Origin: CADEDV01 sp964596345
Lineage (GTDB): Bacteria; Bacteroidota; Bacteroidia; Chitinophagales; Chitinophagaceae
Assembly (NCBI GenBank): GCA_964596345.1
Contig: CAZQSZ010000003.1
Span: 248,001 to 312,000 of the forward strand
Direction of reading: 5' to 3'
DNA length: 64,000 bases
Each line of letters opens with the position of its first letter. Position 1 is the first letter of the stretch. This document shows positions 24,735 to 33,511 of the stretch, one piece after another. Position numbers and translations under genes: made by a program. Under the pieces are notes generated by a model. It worked only from the letters and a program-made list of their open reading frames with translations. It did not search any database and was not told the origin of the DNA.

Positions 24735-27095
24735 ATGGCAGAAAAAAACCTTCCTATAAAATTCTTTCAGAAAAGGCAGAAAGATGAAATGGACACCGAA
24801 GGCGGTGGTGAAAGAAGATTGCCTAAATGGGCCAGTCCTGAAATAATCAGAGAAAAAGCCTACTATGTGAACGGCGTTCTTTCGGGTGTTTCAAAATCAC
24901 TTTCAGAAAAAGTAAAAAGAAATAACTACATCCCTTCAGTGGTTAAAGTTAAACTAAACGAAGAGGCGCTGGCTAAGAGCCATAGAAGAGAAATAGCTAA
25001 TCTTTTTAATACCGGTAAGCTAAATATTATTGGAGTACAGGGTGAAGATGAAGTACTGGTAAAAATTGACAGTGAAAATGATTTAATTGCTATTTTGAAA
25101 AAGTTTGAAAATGCGAATGATGCTTTCCCAAGTTTTACAACTATTGTTGGTATTTCAGCAATAACCAATGTTGAAGAGTTTAAGCCAATAGTAGATGTGG
25201 AACTTACAAAAGAGTCTATATTAAAAGTAAAACTCTTCAACTACGAAGATGGCGACTTAAATGGAATACTTATTAAGCTTTTTGAGGGTTATTGTGCCGA
25301 AAAGGAACTCAACTTTGAAAGGGCGGCCTATTCTGGTGATTTAAACATTTACAGATTGTCTGAAGTAACTGCAGATGCGTTTGAGGAGTTGAAAAATTTT
25401 GATGGTGTACAGCTCGTTACAGAAATGCCTACTTATGATGTTACTACAGATGAAATAACAGAAGAAAATACAGTTCCGGTTAAAAATCCAAAAGAAGGTC
25501 AGGTTTATCCAGTTGTAGGTGTTTTGGATACAGGTATTGCAGATATACCACACCTTAGTCCCTGGCTTCACAATAAGAATTTCACAAAGTACCATCCTGA
25601 TGATGTTGATAAAGGGCATGGGACTTTTGTTGCCGGAGTAATGATATATGGCGATGACCTGGAAGGGGCAAATTATACAGGATTTGATGGCTGCAAGTTA
25701 TTTGAGGCAATTGTTATGCCCAATCTTAAAAAGCAACGGATATATGAAGACGAGTTAATTGAACATATACGGGAAGCAATTGGGAAAAACGATGAAATAA
25801 AAATCTGGAACCTATCCTTAGGCACCAATACCGAAGCTGATTTGCATGACTTCTCGGATTTCGCCAAGGCGTTAGATGAAATACAGGAGCAACACGATGT
25901 GCTTATATGTAAATCTGCAGGAAATTGCGATAATTATAAATATGCAGCCCCAAAAAGAAGAATATCAAAATCTGCAGATACAGTAAGGGGCATAGTAGTA
26001 GGTGCACTTGCACATGCCAAAAACGGGACTGACTTGGTAGATAAAAATAACCCTGCACCTTATTCCAGAACTGGGCCCGGTCCTTCTCACTTGATAAAAC
26101 CGGATGTTGTTCATATGGGCGGTAATGCTGGTTTAGATAATAGGAACAATCCAACAACAAATCCAGTTAGTTCATTTGCCCCTGATGGCCGATTATCAAA
26201 AAAGATTGGCACCAGTTTTTCAACACCAAGAATTTCTGCTATTGCAGCTGGACTTGACTCAATGCTGAATGAAAAATTTAATCCTTTACTTATAAAGGCA
26301 TTAATTGTTCACTCTGCGAAGTACCCTGATGAAATGAAAATGAAAATAGCAGAGAAGATAAATGCAGCAGGTTTTGGTCTACCATCCAATATTAGTGATA
26401 TACTGTTTAATCAACCGAATGAAATAACACTCATTTTACAGGATACCCTTGAGAAAGGAAATTTTATTGATATTCTTGATTTCCCGTTTCCTCAATCTAT
26501 GATTGATGATGATGGTTATTTTTATGGTGAAGTTACTGTAACTCTTGCAACGTCGCCTATTCTTGAACCTTCTCAAGGTTCAGAATACTGTCAATCAAAT
26601 ATTGATGTAATGTTTGGCAGCTATAACCAAAAAACTGAGAGGGATACAACCAAACCAACTATTAAAAACCCTATTGGTGCTGATGGCAGACAAAACGTTT
26701 TGTCAACGGCCATTTATAGTAAACTTGCTGCAAAAGATGTAACTACACCATTTGCAAATGAAAGGATGCTTGTTTCTTACGGTGATAAATACCAGCCTGT
26801 AAAAAAATGGAGTGTGAGTTTTGATGATTTCACACCAGCAAACAAAGAAAAATTTTTGAAAGCGCCTAAAAACTGGTATTTAAAACTGGAAGGGCTTTTC
26901 AGGCATTTTACTGAAACAAAATGTGATGCTCAGAAAATTACACCCAGCCAGGAATTTTGTTTAATCATTACGATAAAAGACACAAAAAAGAAAGGGAATA
27001 TTTATAACGAAGTAACACAGTTGCTGAACAATTTTAGTTTCATACACAGTAACGTTAAGATAAAAGAAGAAGTGAGAGTGAGATTGAATAGTTAA
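24735..27095 (+). CDS. S8-family (subtilisin-like) serine peptidase
   Basis: 786 residues, cytoplasmic: no signal peptide. An N-terminal region of about 250 residues precedes the catalytic domain. The triad is D265 (VVGVLDTG), H295 (GHGTFVAG) and S494 (GTSFSTP), with N397 (SAGN) as the oxyanion residue. A C-terminal beta-rich region of about 270 residues follows. Intracellular subtilases fused to unknown domains and encoded with AAA ATPases fit a suicidal or regulated-proteolysis defence module. The stop is followed by the CBASS promoter region. Confidence 0.85.
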   Translation: MAEKNLPIKFFQKRQKDEMDTEGGGERRLPKWASPEIIREKAYYVNGVLSGVSKSLSEKVKRNNYIPSVVKVKLNEEALAKSHRREIANLFNTGKLNIIGVQGEDEVLVKIDSENDLIAILKKFENANDAFPSFTTIVGISAITNVEEFKPIVDVELTKESILKVKLFNYEDGDLNGILIKLFEGYCAEKELNFERAAYSGDLNIYRLSEVTADAFEELKNFDGVQLVTEMPTYDVTTDEITEENTVPVKNPKEGQVYPVVGVLDTGIADIPHLSPWLHNKNFTKYHPDDVDKGHGTFVAGVMIYGDDLEGANYTGFDGCKLFEAIVMPNLKKQRIYEDELIEHIREAIGKNDEIKIWNLSLGTNTEADLHDFSDFAKALDEIQEQHDVLICKSAGNCDNYKYAAPKRRISKSADTVRGIVVGALAHAKNGTDLVDKNNPAPYSRTGPGPSHLIKPDVVHMGGNAGLDNRNNPTTNPVSSFAPDGRLSKKIGTSFSTPRISAIAAGLDSMLNEKFNPLLIKALIVHSAKYPDEMKMKIAEKINAAGFGLPSNISDILFNQPNEITLILQDTLEKGNFIDILDFPFPQSMIDDDGYFYGEVTVTLATSPILEPSQGSEYCQSNIDVMFGSYNQKTERDTTKPTIKNPIGADGRQNVLSTAIYSKLAAKDVTTPFANERMLVSYGDKYQPVKKWSVSFDDFTPANKEKFLKAPKNWYLKLEGLFRHFTETKCDAQKITPSQEFCLIITIKDTKKKGNIYNEVTQLLNNFSFIHSNVKIKEEVRVRLNS

Positions 27096-27117
27096 TACAT
27101 GAGTTTTGCACAAATTG

Positions 27118-27135
27118 TTAGTATTTAAATACTAA
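27118..27135. promoter_or_regulatory. 18-bp perfect palindrome, operator candidate for CBASS operon
   Basis: TTAGTATTTAAATACTAA is self-complementary over all 18 bases and ends 26 bases before the TAATTTTG -7 element, so it lies just upstream of the -33 region. Its core GTATTTAAATAC recurs (with one extra A) at 23538-23550. Confidence 0.5.
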
Positions 27136-27161
27136 AAATATTAACAATCATACAAAAACAG

Positions 27162-27169
27162 TAATTTTG
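27162..27169 (+). promoter_or_regulatory. Bacteroidota-type promoter -7 element for CBASS operon
   Basis: TAATTTTG is a perfect TAnnTTTG match. No clear TTTG -33 element is seen at the usual spacing, so an activator may help. Transcription from here would give a leader of about 315 bases. Confidence 0.45.
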
Positions 27170-27174
27170 TCATG

Positions 27175-27492
27175 AAATGATTAGGATAGTGAGAAAGGCA
27201 AAATTATTGAGATGTTAAAAAGTTCTTTACTAGAAGGCGAAAGCCCAGGCGCCAACCCGGGACTTTCAGGAAATGAGTTTGAAAGTGTCTCTTGTCCGTT
27301 GTATAATTTCGACTGCAAAGGTAAGTGTTGTTTATTTAATAAGCAACACTTGCTAATGTAGCTATCTTACCGGCTATCATTCTTTGCCGGCAACTCCCCT
27401 TCTATTCAAACTTTCCGGCTACGATGCCCACTAAATCCGCAATCTAATCCTTGTGGGCAGATAATTTATTAACCTAATTAAATTAAAAAACA
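27175..27492 (+). ncRNA. Structured 5' leader or small RNA upstream of CBASS operon
   Basis: No gene fits this stretch. It contains successive stem-loops: GAAAG/CTTTC with inner CCC/GGG (27239-27267), 8 bp AAGTGTTG/CAACACTT (27323-27330 with 27344-27351), 5 bp CCGGC/GCCGG (27370-27374 with 27386-27390), and 7 bp TGCCCAC/GTGGGCA (27425-27431 with 27453-27459). None is followed by a U run, so they are not simple terminators. It may be a regulatory leader or an independent RNA. No reverse transcriptase is nearby, so it is not a retron. Confidence 0.35.
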
Positions 27493-27726
27493 ATGGGTAA
27501 GAATCAGCATGTAACCAAGCACCCCGGAGGAGGATGGCAGGTTAAAGGTGCCGGTAATGGAAAAGCAACAGTTGTTACTGACACTCAAAAGCAGGCAATC
27601 AAAGCCGCTATTCCGATTCCAAAAAACAATAAATCGGAAGTAGTAATTCATGGTGCTAATGGCAAGATAAGAGATAAAGACTCTTACGGAAACGACCCGG
27701 TGCCGCCAAAAGACACAAAATATTGA
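27493..27726 (+). CDS. DUF2188 family protein
   Basis: 77 residues. The sequence follows the DUF2188 pattern closely: HVTKHPGGGWQVKGAGNGKA, a short helix with DTQKQAIKAA, then KSEVVIHGANGKIRDKDSYG and a Pro-rich end. These are small soluble proteins of unknown function, often paired with YegP or DUF3892 proteins in mobile DNA. Here it is the first gene of the CBASS transcript, 26 bases before the cyclase. Confidence 0.85.
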   Translation: MGKNQHVTKHPGGGWQVKGAGNGKATVVTDTQKQAIKAAIPIPKNNKSEVVIHGANGKIRDKDSYGNDPVPPKDTKY

Positions 27727-27752
27727 TTTTTTAATTCTGTAATTACTTATAG

Positions 27753-28724
27753 ATGAAATTGACCAATTCACAACTGCAGAACTTTATTTCCCGAATAAAG
27801 CTGAAAAGAGAGAATATGACTACTTATCGCAACCAGGTAAACAGCCTGATTGAAGATTTGGAGAAGTACATCACCTCAGATACCAGCACTGGAATAAAAG
27901 TTACAAGAGCTATAATAGCTGGTTCATGGAAAAAAGGAACCATCTTAAGAGCGACTGGTGAAAACCCTATTGATATTGACCTTGTTTTATACGTTGAAGG
28001 AGAAGATAACCTACAGGATGACTTAGAGAGGCTTCATGATTTGATAGTAGATTATCTTAAAAAAATATATCCAACGAAGGATATACTAAGAGATGTTGAT
28101 GCAAGCGGAAAAACAAAATCAATAAAGATTAAATTTATTGGTACTGGTTTAGAAGTAGATATTGTACCAGTAGTTCCAATGAAAAACCCAAAAGAATATG
28201 TATGGCAACCCCAAAGAGGTGGCGGTGGCAAGTATATTACAAGTGTTAATAAACAACTTGATTTCGCAAGTAAATATAAAAATCAAAATAGCTCCTATAC
28301 GGCAATTGTCAGAGCTTTAAAATGGTGGCGTAATTATAAAGAACTGGACCACTTATCTTCTTTTGTTATTGAACTTATCGTATCCTACATTGAGAATACT
28401 AAAGGAGTTGAAACCAATATCGAAGAAGGAATCATCCGTTTTTTTAAACTTGTAAGTGACCCTACTTTTCCTACTATTAGTTTTAAAGAAGCTATTAATT
28501 CGTTGCCAACCCCAATTCCTAAATTTTATGTTGCAGACCCTACAAATAATGAAAATAATGCCGCAAAAAAAATTGACGAAGTTAATTGGGATGAAATCAA
28601 AAAAGATGCTGACAATGCATTTGAAGCATTAAACATAGCACAATCAAAAAATTACGAAGGAGACACCATTGAGGAATGGAAATTTGTTTTTGGTTCTTCT
28701 TTTAATATTAAACCAGAAGATTAA
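27753..28724 (+). CDS. CD-NTase (CBASS cyclic-oligonucleotide synthase)
   Basis: 323 residues. Polymerase-beta-like nucleotidyltransferase core: G57-S58 in AGSWKKGT, metal ligands D74 and D76 in PIDIDLVLY, and D136 in LEVDIVPVV. An OAS/CCA-type helical C-terminus follows. On phage infection such enzymes make a cyclic di- or trinucleotide that activates an effector. The next two genes are a HORMA protein and a TRIP13-like ATPase, which define a type III CBASS, in which HORMA binding switches the cyclase on. The product nucleotide cannot be read from the sequence. Confidence 0.88.
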   Translation: MKLTNSQLQNFISRIKLKRENMTTYRNQVNSLIEDLEKYITSDTSTGIKVTRAIIAGSWKKGTILRATGENPIDIDLVLYVEGEDNLQDDLERLHDLIVDYLKKIYPTKDILRDVDASGKTKSIKIKFIGTGLEVDIVPVVPMKNPKEYVWQPQRGGGGKYITSVNKQLDFASKYKNQNSSYTAIVRALKWWRNYKELDHLSSFVIELIVSYIENTKGVETNIEEGIIRFFKLVSDPTFPTISFKEAINSLPTPIPKFYVADPTNNENNAAKKIDEVNWDEIKKDADNAFEALNIAQSKNYEGDTIEEWKFVFGSSFNIKPED

Positions 28725-28726
28725 TT

Positions 28727-29239
28727 ATGAGTTACAACACTTACACAGCAACTTCAACTTACACGGTAGTTGATATACGGAAAACCTTTGAAGGTTTTGA
28801 AGCCGATTTGAGAATGATTGCCAGACGTACCGAAAAATGGTCATCAGAGTATGTTGACAAGGTATTTCATGACATCATAAAATTAGCTGAGGCAAAATAT
28901 TTGAGAACCGTTGACATTGTCTTATTAAATAGTAGTAACCTGCCAGTACGTGCGGCTAAGTATACTGTAAATGATGCAGGAACCAGTATCACTGGTGACA
29001 GAGCAGGTGGAAATGATTGGACTAATATGCCAAACACTTATCTGGATGTTATAGTTAGCTACACGGCTGCCTGGCATTTGCTTACTCAACAACAAAAAGA
29101 AGCTTTTCAACTGGCTAATAATTTTAAAATTGGCTGGTCTGCCTCTTCTATAGATAATAGTTTTCCTAATTTATCAAAACAAGCTGCACAAACTTTTGCA
29201 AGTAACGGATATGAATTAAATAAGACTAATTACAAGTAA
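28727..29239 (+). CDS. Bacterial HORMA-domain protein (CBASS Cap7)
   Basis: 170 residues. It opens with the family pattern TSTYTVVDIRKTFEGFEADLRMIARRTEKW, continues with YVDKVFHDIIKLAEAKYL and ends with a seat-belt-like segment SIDNSFPNLSKQA...GYELNKT. In type III CBASS, HORMA proteins bind a phage-derived peptide, close their seat belt and activate the CD-NTase. It starts 2 bases after the cyclase stop. It is the single-HORMA type. No second HORMA gene is present. Confidence 0.85.
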   Translation: MSYNTYTATSTYTVVDIRKTFEGFEADLRMIARRTEKWSSEYVDKVFHDIIKLAEAKYLRTVDIVLLNSSNLPVRAAKYTVNDAGTSITGDRAGGNDWTNMPNTYLDVIVSYTAAWHLLTQQQKEAFQLANNFKIGWSASSIDNSFPNLSKQAAQTFASNGYELNKTNYK

Positions 29240-29244
29240 ATTTT

Positions 29245-30135
29245 ATGAACAATACAACAATATTTGACAACATCATTGAACTACCCAACTCCGAGGTTAA
29301 AAAAAGAGCCGATGCTTTAATTGGATTTCAAAAAAGATTTGAAAGAGTACATAATAACTTGAAGTTATTAATTGACCAAGATGGCTTGATAGAATGGAGC
29401 AATAAGTATCATAAAACAAAACTAACTGTACTAGATACTATATTAGATAGATATCCGCTTGTACTTTTAGCAGGCGATGCAGGAACAGGTAAAACTGTTT
29501 CTGCGGAAGGGATAGCAGATAACATGGTGAGGGAATTAGGCAAGGAAGGCTTTTTCCTTAAGTTGAGTACGAGAGTTCGTGGAGAAGGTTTGCATGGGCA
29601 AATGGGAAATCTGGTAAATAATGCTTTTGACAGATTAAAACAAGAAGCTGGTAAAAAAAGGATTGCATTTTTATTTATTGATGAAGCTGATGCAATTGCT
29701 ACTACAAGGTCAACACATCAAATGCACCAAGAAGAGAAAGCTGCAGTAAATACATTGATTCAAAAAATTGATGAAATCAGAGGATTACATGGCCGTGCAA
29801 TCGTATTTATGTCAACCAATAGACTTCACTTTATTGATGAAGCTATATTAAGAAGAGCGGCTATAATCATGGAGTTTGAAAGACCTGATGATAGCGAAAG
29901 AAAAGAATTATTTTCAAAGACATTAATAGGTACTGGTATCAAGGAAAAAGAATTTGAAAAACTTGCTGAATTAACTGGTGCTAATGCAAATGATGGCCTT
30001 GGTTATTCTTATTCTGACCTAACATTAAAAGTTCTACCCGAAGCAGTGGCAGAAAGTTTCCCTAATAAACCGCTTTCTTTTGATATTCTTGAAAATGTAA
30101 TCAAAAGAATAAAACCAAGTCCAAAAATAATATGA
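29245..30135 (+). CDS. TRIP13/Pch2-like AAA+ ATPase (CBASS Cap6)
   Basis: 296 residues. Walker A AGDAGTGKT (76-84), Walker B FLFIDEAD (142-149), sensor 1 STN and arginine-finger RR in LRRAA. The STRVRGEGLHGQMG segment is typical of bacterial TRIP13 homologues and contacts the HORMA substrate. It would remodel the HORMA protein to its open state and keep the cyclase off. It overlaps the next gene by 4 bases. Confidence 0.88.
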   Translation: MNNTTIFDNIIELPNSEVKKRADALIGFQKRFERVHNNLKLLIDQDGLIEWSNKYHKTKLTVLDTILDRYPLVLLAGDAGTGKTVSAEGIADNMVRELGKEGFFLKLSTRVRGEGLHGQMGNLVNNAFDRLKQEAGKKRIAFLFIDEADAIATTRSTHQMHQEEKAAVNTLIQKIDEIRGLHGRAIVFMSTNRLHFIDEAILRRAAIIMEFERPDDSERKELFSKTLIGTGIKEKEFEKLAELTGANANDGLGYSYSDLTLKVLPEAVAESFPNKPLSFDILENVIKRIKPSPKII

Positions 30136-30983
30136 GAAAAAATATCGCAGAAGGATTAGTGTTTACAGCAGGTATTGCTTTAATCAGTTATATCCTTATT
30201 TATAGTGACGCTTCCAAACCATTTCCTGCTCTGTTAATTGCATTGGCTGTAAATATTATTACGAGTCCATTGTATGTTGGCATTGTGGAAGGCATATACA
30301 ATATCAGAAAACTTCCTCTAGTGTTTAAAACGCAAATATTGTATAGGAATAAAGATGTAAGGTTATCCATTTCATATTTGTTCAGAATAAAAAGCAATGG
30401 CAAATATCTTCTTGTGAAGAATAGAAAAGGTAACTACTACCAATTAGTTGGTGGTGCTTACAAAACACTTCCAGGTGTGGAAAAAGTATTTAAAGAAAAT
30501 TCAGTTAAACCTGATAAAAGATTTGAGACGGAACATGGGATAGCCAAGAATGACCTGCGTTTTCGATTACCTGGTAAGAATGTAATGAAAATCATTGCAT
30601 GGTTTAATTCCCGTGAAGACAGAGAGACTTCGCAGTGGAGAGAATTCTGCGAAGAGTTGCTTACAACGAATATTATTACTGAGAAACACACTTTTCGCTA
30701 CATTGATTATAAGTATGTAACTACTATTCAAACTCCGATTCAAAAGGCTAAAAATCTTTCCTGTCAAGAAATACTCATTTATGAGATATTTGATTTAATA
30801 CCAAATGATGAACAAATAAAAGTCCTAGACTCTTTATACAAACAAGGTAATACAGATAAAGTTAAATGGGCAGACGAAATCATTATTAACTCTCTTGGAT
30901 TTGATGAAAGAGAAAAAGAAACTGAATATGAAATTGGGGCTCATACTAAATGGGCTATTAATGAAAAATACTCAACAGAATAA
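30132..30983 (+). CDS. CBASS effector: two-helix membrane protein with NUDIX-like domain
   Basis: 283 residues. Two transmembrane helices (about 8-24 and 32-51) precede a cytoplasmic domain. That domain has the beta pattern SYLFRIKSNGKYLLVKNRKG then YYQLVGGAY and a degenerate NUDIX box ending REFCEEL, matching SMODS-associated NUDIX proteins. In CBASS, membrane-bound effectors bind the cyclic nucleotide and kill or arrest the cell. The NUDIX fold may be the ligand sensor rather than a hydrolase, because the Gx5E half of the box is not clear. It is coupled to the TRIP13 gene. Confidence 0.75.
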   Translation: MRKNIAEGLVFTAGIALISYILIYSDASKPFPALLIALAVNIITSPLYVGIVEGIYNIRKLPLVFKTQILYRNKDVRLSISYLFRIKSNGKYLLVKNRKGNYYQLVGGAYKTLPGVEKVFKENSVKPDKRFETEHGIAKNDLRFRLPGKNVMKIIAWFNSREDRETSQWREFCEELLTTNIITEKHTFRYIDYKYVTTIQTPIQKAKNLSCQEILIYEIFDLIPNDEQIKVLDSLYKQGNTDKVKWADEIIINSLGFDEREKETEYEIGAHTKWAINEKYSTE

Positions 30984-30986
30984 CTT

Positions 30987-32063
30987 ATGAGAAGAAATGA
31001 ACAATACGTTTCAAAATGGGCTTTGATTGGTTTTGCCGGTACTGCAGGCTTAGATATACTGTTGCAATGGTTAGAACATCGGCTGGATAAGAAACCGTTT
31101 ACTTGGGAATCTTATAATGGTAATCGAACATTAAAAAATGCTTTCATTGGTGGAGCTATTGGTGCAGGTGTGGGATACTTAGCCTACCAGGCTAAATTAT
31201 CGGAAGAAGCAAAACATCCATTTAATTCTGATGAGTACTTAAAGAAAGTGTTGTCTGATGAGAATTTGAAATCAGACCCGCTTCTATTGAAAAAATATCT
31301 TTCATATAAGGACGATATTAAAGAATGGCTGAATAGGAAATTTGAATCGAGGCTCATTTGTAAAGCAGAAGATGCCGGTTCATTTTTTAAGCGTACTGCC
31401 ATTGCTTCTGATACTGATTTGGATATAGTATTACCATTCAGGAATAACAGTTATTCTACTCTTGAAGAAATGTATTATGATGTGTATGATTGTTTGCAAG
31501 CACAATATGGAAATAAAGCTATTGTAAGTAAACAAACAAAGGCAATAGGATTAACATTTGAACATAATGGTCTTCCCATACATTTTGATATTGTACCGGG
31601 CAGAGAGCTTGGCGATTATAAGATTACCAAGGAGCTTAATTTATATGTAAGGCCAGATTGGGTTTGGCAAAAGGGAAGCTCTTTTAAAACAAATATTGGT
31701 GCACAGAAAGCTATTACAGTAAATAAACCTGAGGCCAGAAGAGTAGTAAAACTTTTGAAAACATATAAAGTAAGAAACGGCATAGAATTACCCAGTGTAA
31801 TTATTGACCAATGTGTGGTTGATGCCCTTTCAGATAACCAATTTGGTGTGCATTTTTCTGATACTGAAAATTTGCTAAACAGCATGAATATTATTGCAAA
31901 AAAAATACAACAAAGCAATTATTCAGATGTCACAAACTCAAACAATAACCTTAATTCAAAATTAAGCAGTTCACAAAGAGATTATTTATCTGAGCAGCTA
32001 TTTAATGATATAGAAAGAATCGAAGAAAATCCCAGGTATATCAAAGAAATATTCAATCAATAA
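30987..32063 (+). CDS. Second, membrane-anchored nucleotidyltransferase in the CBASS operon
   Basis: 358 residues. Two N-terminal hydrophobic segments (about 12-30 and 52-68) are followed by a nucleotidyltransferase core: G131-S132 in AGSFFKRT, D144 and D146 in DTDLDIVL, and D201 in IHFDIVPG. All three carboxylates are present, so it could be active. Such genes are annotated as SMODS-type nucleotidyltransferases. It lies 3 bases after the NUDIX effector, so it belongs to the operon. Two cyclase-like enzymes in one operon is unusual; this one might modify the effector or a nucleic acid, or make a second signal. Confidence 0.78.
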   Translation: MRRNEQYVSKWALIGFAGTAGLDILLQWLEHRLDKKPFTWESYNGNRTLKNAFIGGAIGAGVGYLAYQAKLSEEAKHPFNSDEYLKKVLSDENLKSDPLLLKKYLSYKDDIKEWLNRKFESRLICKAEDAGSFFKRTAIASDTDLDIVLPFRNNSYSTLEEMYYDVYDCLQAQYGNKAIVSKQTKAIGLTFEHNGLPIHFDIVPGRELGDYKITKELNLYVRPDWVWQKGSSFKTNIGAQKAITVNKPEARRVVKLLKTYKVRNGIELPSVIIDQCVVDALSDNQFGVHFSDTENLLNSMNIIAKKIQQSNYSDVTNSNNNLNSKLSSSQRDYLSEQLFNDIERIEENPRYIKEIFNQ

Positions 32064-32081
32064 TTGTAAAAACTATAATTT

Positions 32082-32399
32082 ATGTCAGTACCTCCAAATT
32101 ACTTTATTACCGGCGTATGGAAAACAGATGCCGGAGTGATTACAGATGTATTTCTCCATTTAAATACCTCTACAGGTTTTAATGCTGGGAAAAAAACTCC
32201 TGAAGCAGCGGTAATACAGTTATTAAAAGCAAATAACACTGTAATGACCTTGAAATGGAACTACCAAACCGCTTCCTGGAAAAGGGGAGCAAATGTCATA
32301 ATAGTTAAAGAAGGGAATAAGGAGTTTTTACGAACTGTAAAAGATGCAACAGTGGAAGACAATCTCGACAATATGATAAAAATGAATGGGTTCTTTTAA
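32082..32399 (+). CDS. DUF3892-like small protein
   Basis: 105 residues. The opening FITGVWKTDAGVITDVFLHLN matches the DUF3892 style, followed by a helix with TPEAAVIQLLKAN and a beta strand with MTLKWNYQTASWKRGANV. Soluble, function unknown. It lies 18 bases after the second nucleotidyltransferase and ends the CBASS transcript. The convergent gene begins 18 bases further on. Confidence 0.65.
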   Translation: MSVPPNYFITGVWKTDAGVITDVFLHLNTSTGFNAGKKTPEAAVIQLLKANNTVMTLKWNYQTASWKRGANVIIVKEGNKEFLRTVKDATVEDNLDNMIKMNGFF

Positions 32400-32417
32400 C
32401 CAAACAGTCATATCATT

Positions 32418-32861
32418 TTATCCTTGCAGCAACTTCACTTTTCCATTACTTACCTTGTCAAACAGTGTTTCATTCGTTTTCATGTCGTACATAAACGGCA
32501 GGAACATTTGCAAGGGTTTTGCCTGGCCTAATAGAATCATTGTGCATTGGACCTCTGTCCAGTCGGACAGGATTTTCCATGCAGTACGGCTGGCCTGCTG
32601 CTGTATCTGCGTCCGGGTGTCTGGCCGTGGCCGTTTTACATCCTGCCAAAGGATAGTAAAACATTCCTCCACCTGTGCCTTTAGGTGAAAGGGTAAGGTT
32701 TGCTGGAGTTGCTGGTCGAATAATAAGAAAGTGATGCCAGTGCAGATTTTATCTGCATACTGCTTGTTGATATTACTGGCACCGATTTCTACCAATAGTT
32801 CTTCAATTTTTGCCATGCTGCGACTGGCTTCTACTGTTGATGTGAAATTTTTGATATTCAT
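32418..32861 (-). CDS. Hypothetical protein of the replication/mobility module
   Basis: 147 residues, mostly helical, no membrane helix or motif I recognise. It is the last gene of a four-gene minus-strand run (HTH, initiator-like, DnaC-like, this), 14 bases after the ATPase. Similar position-conserved proteins occur in Bacteroidota integrative elements. Function unknown. Confidence 0.6.
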   Translation of the reverse strand: MNIKNFTSTVEASRSMAKIEELLVEIGASNINKQYADKICTGITFLLFDQQLQQTLPFHLKAQVEECFTILWQDVKRPRPDTRTQIQQQASRTAWKILSDWTEVQCTMILLGQAKPLQMFLPFMYDMKTNETLFDKVSNGKVKLLQG

Positions 32862-32875
32862 AATTTGATTTTGGT

Positions 32876-33511
32876 TTATTGTCGTTTATCAATTGAACTG
32901 TTACTAAAAGCTATCAGGTTAAACATGTTTCTCATCCTGCTTCGTAACCGGTTGCCATACATTTCTTCAATTTCACTAGCAGATAGGTTTGTAGTTACAT
33001 GAGTTATCAGATTTTGAGCTATAAATAAATCGTACCTGGTTAAAAGAATTTCAGCCATTACATTGCACTCGTTGCCGTAATATTTCAAACTGCTTTCTAC
33101 TCCCAAATCATCAAAGCAATAATTCTTGGGGTTATGCTGATACAATGCCCCTCTGCTGTATTTGTGAATGACAGAAAAGCCATCTTCAATAAATTCAAAG
33201 CTTGCATCCCTGCAAGATTTCATAATGAATTTGTATTTATCTGTTGTTACATACCGCATCAAACTCATTAGCGTTGTTTTACCACAGCCAACGGGACCGC
33301 TTAATAATATTCCTTTCTCCAAATCCAACTCCAACTGTGGCGCTGCAATGTCGTCTTGTAAGAACCAGCAAAGCAGCAGGTAAATGGTTTGCATATCTTC
33401 CTCATGCAGTTGAAATTTTTTGCCATATACTTCTTTACCTTTTTGTTGGAGCCACTCCCAAGCATCATTGTAGTTATAGCGGCTCTGAATAGTTTTTATT
33501 GGTTGTTGCAT
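32876..33511 (-). CDS. DnaC/IstB-like P-loop ATPase
   Basis: 211 residues. Walker A GPVGCGKTT near residue 72, Walker B YCFDDLG (about 131-137) and a sensor region LITHVTTNLS place it with DnaC-type helicase loaders. Such proteins load the replicative helicase on element DNA or assist transposition. The start overlaps the preceding gene by 38 bases. It is the core of a small replication-like module with no relaxase next to it. Confidence 0.8.
   Translation of the reverse strand: MQQPIKTIQSRYNYNDAWEWLQQKGKEVYGKKFQLHEEDMQTIYLLLCWFLQDDIAAPQLELDLEKGILLSGPVGCGKTTLMSLMRYVTTDKYKFIMKSCRDASFEFIEDGFSVIHKYSRGALYQHNPKNYCFDDLGVESSLKYYGNECNVMAEILLTRYDLFIAQNLITHVTTNLSASEIEEMYGNRLRSRMRNMFNLIAFSNSSIDKRQ

Noticed and set aside
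27239..27459. Retron-type RNA before the CBASS operon
   Set aside because: The stem-loops are there, but no reverse transcriptase is encoded nearby.
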